The notes under the pieces are model-generated. The model saw only the letters and a list, made by a program, of their open reading frames with translations, was not told the origin of the DNA and did not search any database. A program made the translations under genes and the position numbers. A stretch of DNA of 64,000 bases, from NCBI RefSeq assembly GCF_000213975.1, contig NZ_GL892076.1, positions 1,050,905 through 1,114,904 on the forward strand, given 5' to 3'. Origin of the DNA: Centipeda periodontii DSM 2778 (lineage in GTDB: Bacteria; Bacillota; Negativicutes; Selenomonadales; Selenomonadaceae). Below are positions 60,586 through 64,000 of the stretch, piece after piece. The first letter of the stretch is position 1. The number at the start of each line of letters is the position of its first letter.

Positions 60586-61503
60586 ATGCTGATCCTAGGT
60601 CAGATGATCGTATTTTTCCTGATGATCTTTGCAGGAGCGCTTGCCCGGCGCTACTCTATCATCATTCCGAACAATCAGGAGCAGTTTTCCTCCCTGATTG
60701 TAAACATCGCGTGTCCGTGCCTCATCATCTCTGCGGCGATGCGCGCAGACGAGCATATGGGGCTGCACCAGGTCATCGAGACCTATACCGCCTATGCTGC
60801 ACTCCTCGCGATGATGTGCATTATCGGCTTCCTCCTGCCGCTCATCCTGCGGTTTCGCGGGCGACTGCGCGGCGCGGTCAATCTCTCGTTCTGGTTCAAC
60901 AACTCTCTCTTCATGGGACTGCCGCTTGTGCAGGGAGTCTACGGTGATCAGGCGGTCGTCTACATGACACTTTTCTTCATTCCTGTGAACCTGCTCTTCT
61001 TCGTCTACGGCGTTTCCTCCATCAGCATTCACAAGCGGCGCGGATTCGAGATGTTCCGTATGCTGCTCAATCCCGGCATCATTGCATCGATGATCGCGTG
61101 CGTGATCTACTTCGGTGAGATTCAGACACATCCGCTGCTCTCACAGGCATTTGCGATGATCGGCGCAATGACGGCACCGCTTGCGATGATGATGATCGGA
61201 GCCTCACTCAAGGACATCCACATGCGCCATATGCTGACGGATCGGAAGCTCGTGCTCTATACGTTTCTCAAAGCAGTGGTGCTGCCGATCCCAATTCTTT
61301 TCGTGATGAAACTTTTCGTGACGAATCCCTACATCCTCGGATGCAGCCTCGTCATCGTTGCCGCGCCGACGGGCGGCATGGTTGCTATGGTCGCACTGCT
61401 CTACAACAAGGTCGCCTATCCGCTGATGACAGAGATCATCGCACTCTCGACGCTGATCTCCGTGGCGACGATTCCTCTTGTATCCATGATTACGGGGCTT
61501 TAA
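60586..61503 (+). CDS. Auxin-efflux-carrier (AEC) family transporter
   Basis: The 305-residue membrane protein has about ten segments and AEC-family features: GQMIVFFLMIFAGALARR at the N-terminus, SFWFNNSLFMGLPLVQGVYGDQAVVY (Asn-Asn crossover) and a matching second crossover near VIVAAPTGGMVAMVALLYNK. Members carry malate, other organic acids or amino acids. Its stop codon TAA overlaps the MITE-end repeat at 61502. Confidence 0.87.
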   Translation: MLILGQMIVFFLMIFAGALARRYSIIIPNNQEQFSSLIVNIACPCLIISAAMRADEHMGLHQVIETYTAYAALLAMMCIIGFLLPLILRFRGRLRGAVNLSFWFNNSLFMGLPLVQGVYGDQAVVYMTLFFIPVNLLFFVYGVSSISIHKRRGFEMFRMLLNPGIIASMIACVIYFGEIQTHPLLSQAFAMIGAMTAPLAMMMIGASLKDIHMRHMLTDRKLVLYTFLKAVVLPIPILFVMKLFVTNPYILGCSLVIVAAPTGGMVAMVALLYNKVAYPLMTEIIALSTLISVATIPLVSMITGL

Positions 61504-61546
61504 GGAATCGCTGATAAATGAAGCCCGTCCGCTTCATCTGTTCGAA
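61502..61546 (+). repeat. Left-end MITE fragment
   Basis: AAGGAATCGCTGATAAATGAAGCCCGTCC matches the left end of copies A and B for about 28 bp and then diverges; the right end is missing. The stop codon of the AEC gene is within it, and the ribosome binding site of the next gene follows directly. Confidence 0.6.
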
Positions 61547-61557
61547 GGGAGGTACAT

Positions 61558-62709
61558 TTGTTCAGTGCTCTGATTATTTTTCTGCTCGTCGTTCTCGCGT
61601 CTCTCGGTTTCAGCCTCTATTTCCTGCGCTATCTCGCAGAGGGGGGGCGTCTGCGCGTGGCGCGTATCGGGGTCACGCTCTTTGAACTCGGCGGTGTCGG
61701 TGGGCTGTACTATCTGTTCAGAAGTCATGCGACGGAAGGTCTGGCGGGGATGCTTACACTGCCGATCATCCTCTTTCTTATCGGTCAGCTCATCGCGCTT
61801 GGCATCACCGTGTTTGCCGTGACGGGACGATTTCTCTGGCGCAAAACCCAAAATGTTCCATACGATGCGAAGCGGCGGCGGGTGCTGAAAAATGCGGCAA
61901 TTTATCCTGCGGCGGGCTTCCTTCTCAGCAGCTACGGCGCATTTGTTGAGCGTCATCACACCGTGCGCCGCGATCACACCATCTCGATCGCAAATCTCCC
62001 GACCGAGGCAGACGGCATGGTGATCGCGCAGATCAGCGACGTGCATCTCGGAGCGTATTTCTCCGTGGAGGATCTTGATGCGCTTCTGACGGAGGTCGCG
62101 CGCGGCGGCGCGGATCTCCTCGCCGTGACGGGCGATGTATTTGATGATGAGCGACTGAACGAGGCAGCGGCAGAGGTGCTTGCTGCGCATGTGGGGGACT
62201 GGCGGGACGGCATCTGGTACTGCATCGGTAATCATGAATACTACCGAAATGGGCGTCCGCTTGTCGATCGCATGGCACGCGAGGGACGGGTGCATGTCGT
62301 GCTGAACTCGGCAGAGCAGGTTGCGGGGCGCGGCGCACTTTGGATTGCGGGCGTTGACTATCCGTTTGCACGCGGTGAGGCATTTGATCCGCAAAAGGAA
62401 GCGTATTTTGCGGCAGCAATGGCGGATGTTCCCGCGAATGCCGTGACGATTCTTTTGGCGCATCATCCGGAGTTTATCGACGATGCGGCGGCGCATGGCG
62501 GCGTTCCCCTGACGCTGACGGGGCACACGCATGGAAGCCAGTTCGGTATCTTCGGGCAGCCGCTCTTCCCCGTGTTCAAATACACGCGCGGCATGGTGCG
62601 TATCAATGACAACTATGGTTACGTGCATACGGGCAACGGCAGCTGGTTTCCGATGCGGATCGGCTGCCCGCCCGAGGTGGCATATTTCAGATTGGAGAGA
62701 GCAGAATGA
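61558..62709 (+). CDS. Membrane-bound metallophosphoesterase (YkuE/YaeI-like)
   Basis: The 383-residue product has four N-terminal membrane segments (to about residue 130), then a calcineurin-like phosphoesterase domain with all metal motifs: ISDVHLGAYF near residue 159, TGDVFDDE, IGNHEYYRNG, LLAHHPEF and LTGHTHGSQFG. Relatives include UDP-diacylglucosamine and lipid phosphatases, but the substrate is not known. The start is TTG 61558, 5 nt after AAGGGAGG. It overlaps the next gene by ATGA. Confidence 0.87.
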   Translation: MFSALIIFLLVVLASLGFSLYFLRYLAEGGRLRVARIGVTLFELGGVGGLYYLFRSHATEGLAGMLTLPIILFLIGQLIALGITVFAVTGRFLWRKTQNVPYDAKRRRVLKNAAIYPAAGFLLSSYGAFVERHHTVRRDHTISIANLPTEADGMVIAQISDVHLGAYFSVEDLDALLTEVARGGADLLAVTGDVFDDERLNEAAAEVLAAHVGDWRDGIWYCIGNHEYYRNGRPLVDRMAREGRVHVVLNSAEQVAGRGALWIAGVDYPFARGEAFDPQKEAYFAAAMADVPANAVTILLAHHPEFIDDAAAHGGVPLTLTGHTHGSQFGIFGQPLFPVFKYTRGMVRINDNYGYVHTGNGSWFPMRIGCPPEVAYFRLERAE

Positions 62710-64000
62710 ACTGGATGGATGACTACATGGCGATTCGCGAGGACATTCACACGGGATACATCTATGAGTCGATCGAGGCAATTCTCCTCATGCGCACCCA
62801 TGAGGAGATCCCTGCGGACGAGCAGTGGCGCTTCTCCGAGATGATGGGCGCGTGCTGTCGTGCGCTTGCGGATACGGAGGGGGCACTTGCCGCATACTTT
62901 GAGGCGGCGACGGAGGATAAATACCTGCGCAGCCAGCGTTCGCATTTCTCCAACTATCTCTATCTCTGTCACGCCGTGCCGAATCTGACGCCGAAGGAGC
63001 TCAAGGCGCAGTTCGATATGTACGCGAAGCTCTACAGCCATGAGGAGCCGCTGTCCCCACGTGAGAACGTGCGTCATGAGCGTCTGCGCATCGGTTTTAT
63101 CGCAGAGAATTTTCTCAGCTCATCATCCTCGATGTTCTATGAGGGACTCCTGCGCGGGCTTGGGGAGAAATACGATGTCTATGCATACGCTCTGGATGAT
63201 CGTGCGGACGACTTTACCGAGAGTCTGCGCGGTGAGGTCAATTACAATGTGCTCTCGAATCTCTCCATCGAGGAGCAGGCGCAGCACATTCGTGCGGATG
63301 AGATCGACGTGCTCTTTGACCTCGGCGGACATACGGACGGGGGTATGACACTCATGGTGCTCGCGCGCCGTCCTGCGCCTGTGCAGCTTTCGGGCATCGG
63401 CTGGTTTGCGACAACGGGCGTGGATTTCGTCGACGGTTTCCTGACGGATGATGTGCTCTCACCTGCGGGGGCGGAGGAATTCTACAGCGAGCAGCTACTG
63501 CGTCTGCCGCATGCGTTCCACTTCACGCCCGATGCGGCGATGCGTGCGAGCGCGGTGGCGGAGCGTCCTGCGAATGCGCCCGTGACGTTCGGCGTATTCC
63601 AGAACTTTATGAAGATCAACGAGGAGTCGCTGAAGGCATGGGGACGCATCCTGAAAAAACTGCCGAAGGCGCAGCTCATTCTGCAGGATGCCGCCGTGGA
63701 CAGCCCACTGCGCGTAACGACGATCCTCGAGATGATCGAGGGGCTGAAGCTGCCTGCAAAGCGGATTTTTGTGCGCACGGGCAAGCGCGACTATCTCGCG
63801 GACTACGCTGACATCGACATTGCGCTCGATACGTTCCCCTATGCGGGCGGTGCCTCGACGGCGACGGCACTCTATATGGGCGTGCCTGTGATTACCCTGC
63901 GCGGGGAGACGCACCATGCATCGCGGCTTGGTGCAGCGATGCTTACGGCGGCAGGAAAAGCGGCATGGATTGCAGAGAGTGCGCAGGCATATGAGCGGCT
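62706..64000 (+). CDS. SPINDLY/O-GlcNAc-transferase-type glycosyltransferase (partial, runs off window)
   Basis: The open frame starts at ATG 62706, overlapping the phosphoesterase stop by ATGA, with GGAGAG upstream, and is still open at the window end (431 codons seen). After a helical N-terminal region (about 1-110) it has the GT41-type catalytic region: RLRIGFIAENFLSSSSSMFYEG, VLFDLGGHTDGGMTLMVLARRPAPVQLSGIGWFATTG, then VTFGVFQNFMKINEESLKAWGRILKKLPKAQLILQ and DIALDTFPYAGGASTATALYMGVPVITLRGETHHASRLG, read here in separate blocks. Such bacterial proteins glycosylate proteins, sometimes flagellins. The acceptor is unknown. Confidence 0.87.
   Translation, partial: MNWMDDYMAIREDIHTGYIYESIEAILLMRTHEEIPADEQWRFSEMMGACCRALADTEGALAAYFEAATEDKYLRSQRSHFSNYLYLCHAVPNLTPKELKAQFDMYAKLYSHEEPLSPRENVRHERLRIGFIAENFLSSSSSMFYEGLLRGLGEKYDVYAYALDDRADDFTESLRGEVNYNVLSNLSIEEQAQHIRADEIDVLFDLGGHTDGGMTLMVLARRPAPVQLSGIGWFATTGVDFVDGFLTDDVLSPAGAEEFYSEQLLRLPHAFHFTPDAAMRASAVAERPANAPVTFGVFQNFMKINEESLKAWGRILKKLPKAQLILQDAAVDSPLRVTTILEMIEGLKLPAKRIFVRTGKRDYLADYADIDIALDTFPYAGGASTATALYMGVPVITLRGETHHASRLGAAMLTAAGKAAWIAESAQAYER

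Overview
The window looks like the chromosome of a diderm Firmicute of the Negativicutes, most likely Selenomonas or a close relative. The sequence is G+C-rich. It combines Firmicute-type genes (a Bacillus-type Fnr with a C-terminal cysteine cluster, DUF881 and small basic protein genes after ftsQ, Gat-type PTS, strong AAGGAGG ribosome binding sites, several TTG/GTG starts) with an outer-membrane TonB-dependent receptor and meso-DAP peptidoglycan genes. The genus assignment is inference. No rRNA, tRNA, CRISPR array, prophage or intact transposase was seen.

Layout. 1-3000: recG, a HicAB toxin-antitoxin pair and a 165-bp MITE-like element. 3000-4970: dapB and asd (lysine/DAP branch). 5070-17520: a division and cell-wall (dcw) operon under a TTGAAA-17-TATAAC promoter with phased MraZ-type repeats: mraZ, rsmH, ftsL, murE, murF, mraY, murD, murG, a murC-ddl fusion, ftsQ, DUF881 gene, small basic protein gene. 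ftsI, ftsW and ftsA are missing from it. 17550-21620: a cobalamin-riboswitch-controlled TonB receptor and PepSY protein, placed between the dcw operon and ftsZ. 21700-23530: ftsZ and rpiB. 23580-30200: a carbohydrate island with a solo HTH protein, a FucA-like class II aldolase, a PRD/EIIB/EIIA regulator, GatABC-type PTS and a zinc polyol dehydrogenase.

30270-45000 is mostly minus strand: aroH, a UbiB-family kinase, an ABC-F ATPase, a glucosaminidase, an NCS2-like permease, alanine racemase, a cationic amino-acid permease, alanine dehydrogenase, two tandem ThrE-type exporters and narK. narK is divergent from fnr, and a perfect Fnr box lies between them. 45880-51640: an IMPACT-family protein, a secreted DUF3298-like protein, an amino-acid permease, a soluble FIST-domain chemoreceptor and a TauE-type permease. 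51780-64000: leuS, an HD-GYP-like protein, uvrB, uvrA, an auxin-efflux-type carrier, a membrane metallophosphoesterase and a SPINDLY/OGT-type glycosyltransferase cut by the window end.

How they work together. asd and dapB feed meso-DAP to MurE; alr and the Ddl half of MurC-Ddl make the D-Ala-D-Ala that MurF adds; MraY and MurG finish lipid II. The PTS, dehydrogenase and aldolase could form a route polyol -> polyol phosphate -> ketose 1-phosphate -> DHAP plus aldehyde (inference). Two dispersed non-coding families are visible: long GGCTGTTG-stem terminators at gene ends, and MITE-like elements with TIRs resembling AGGGAATCGCTGATAAA. One MITE copy supplies the stop codon of hicB.
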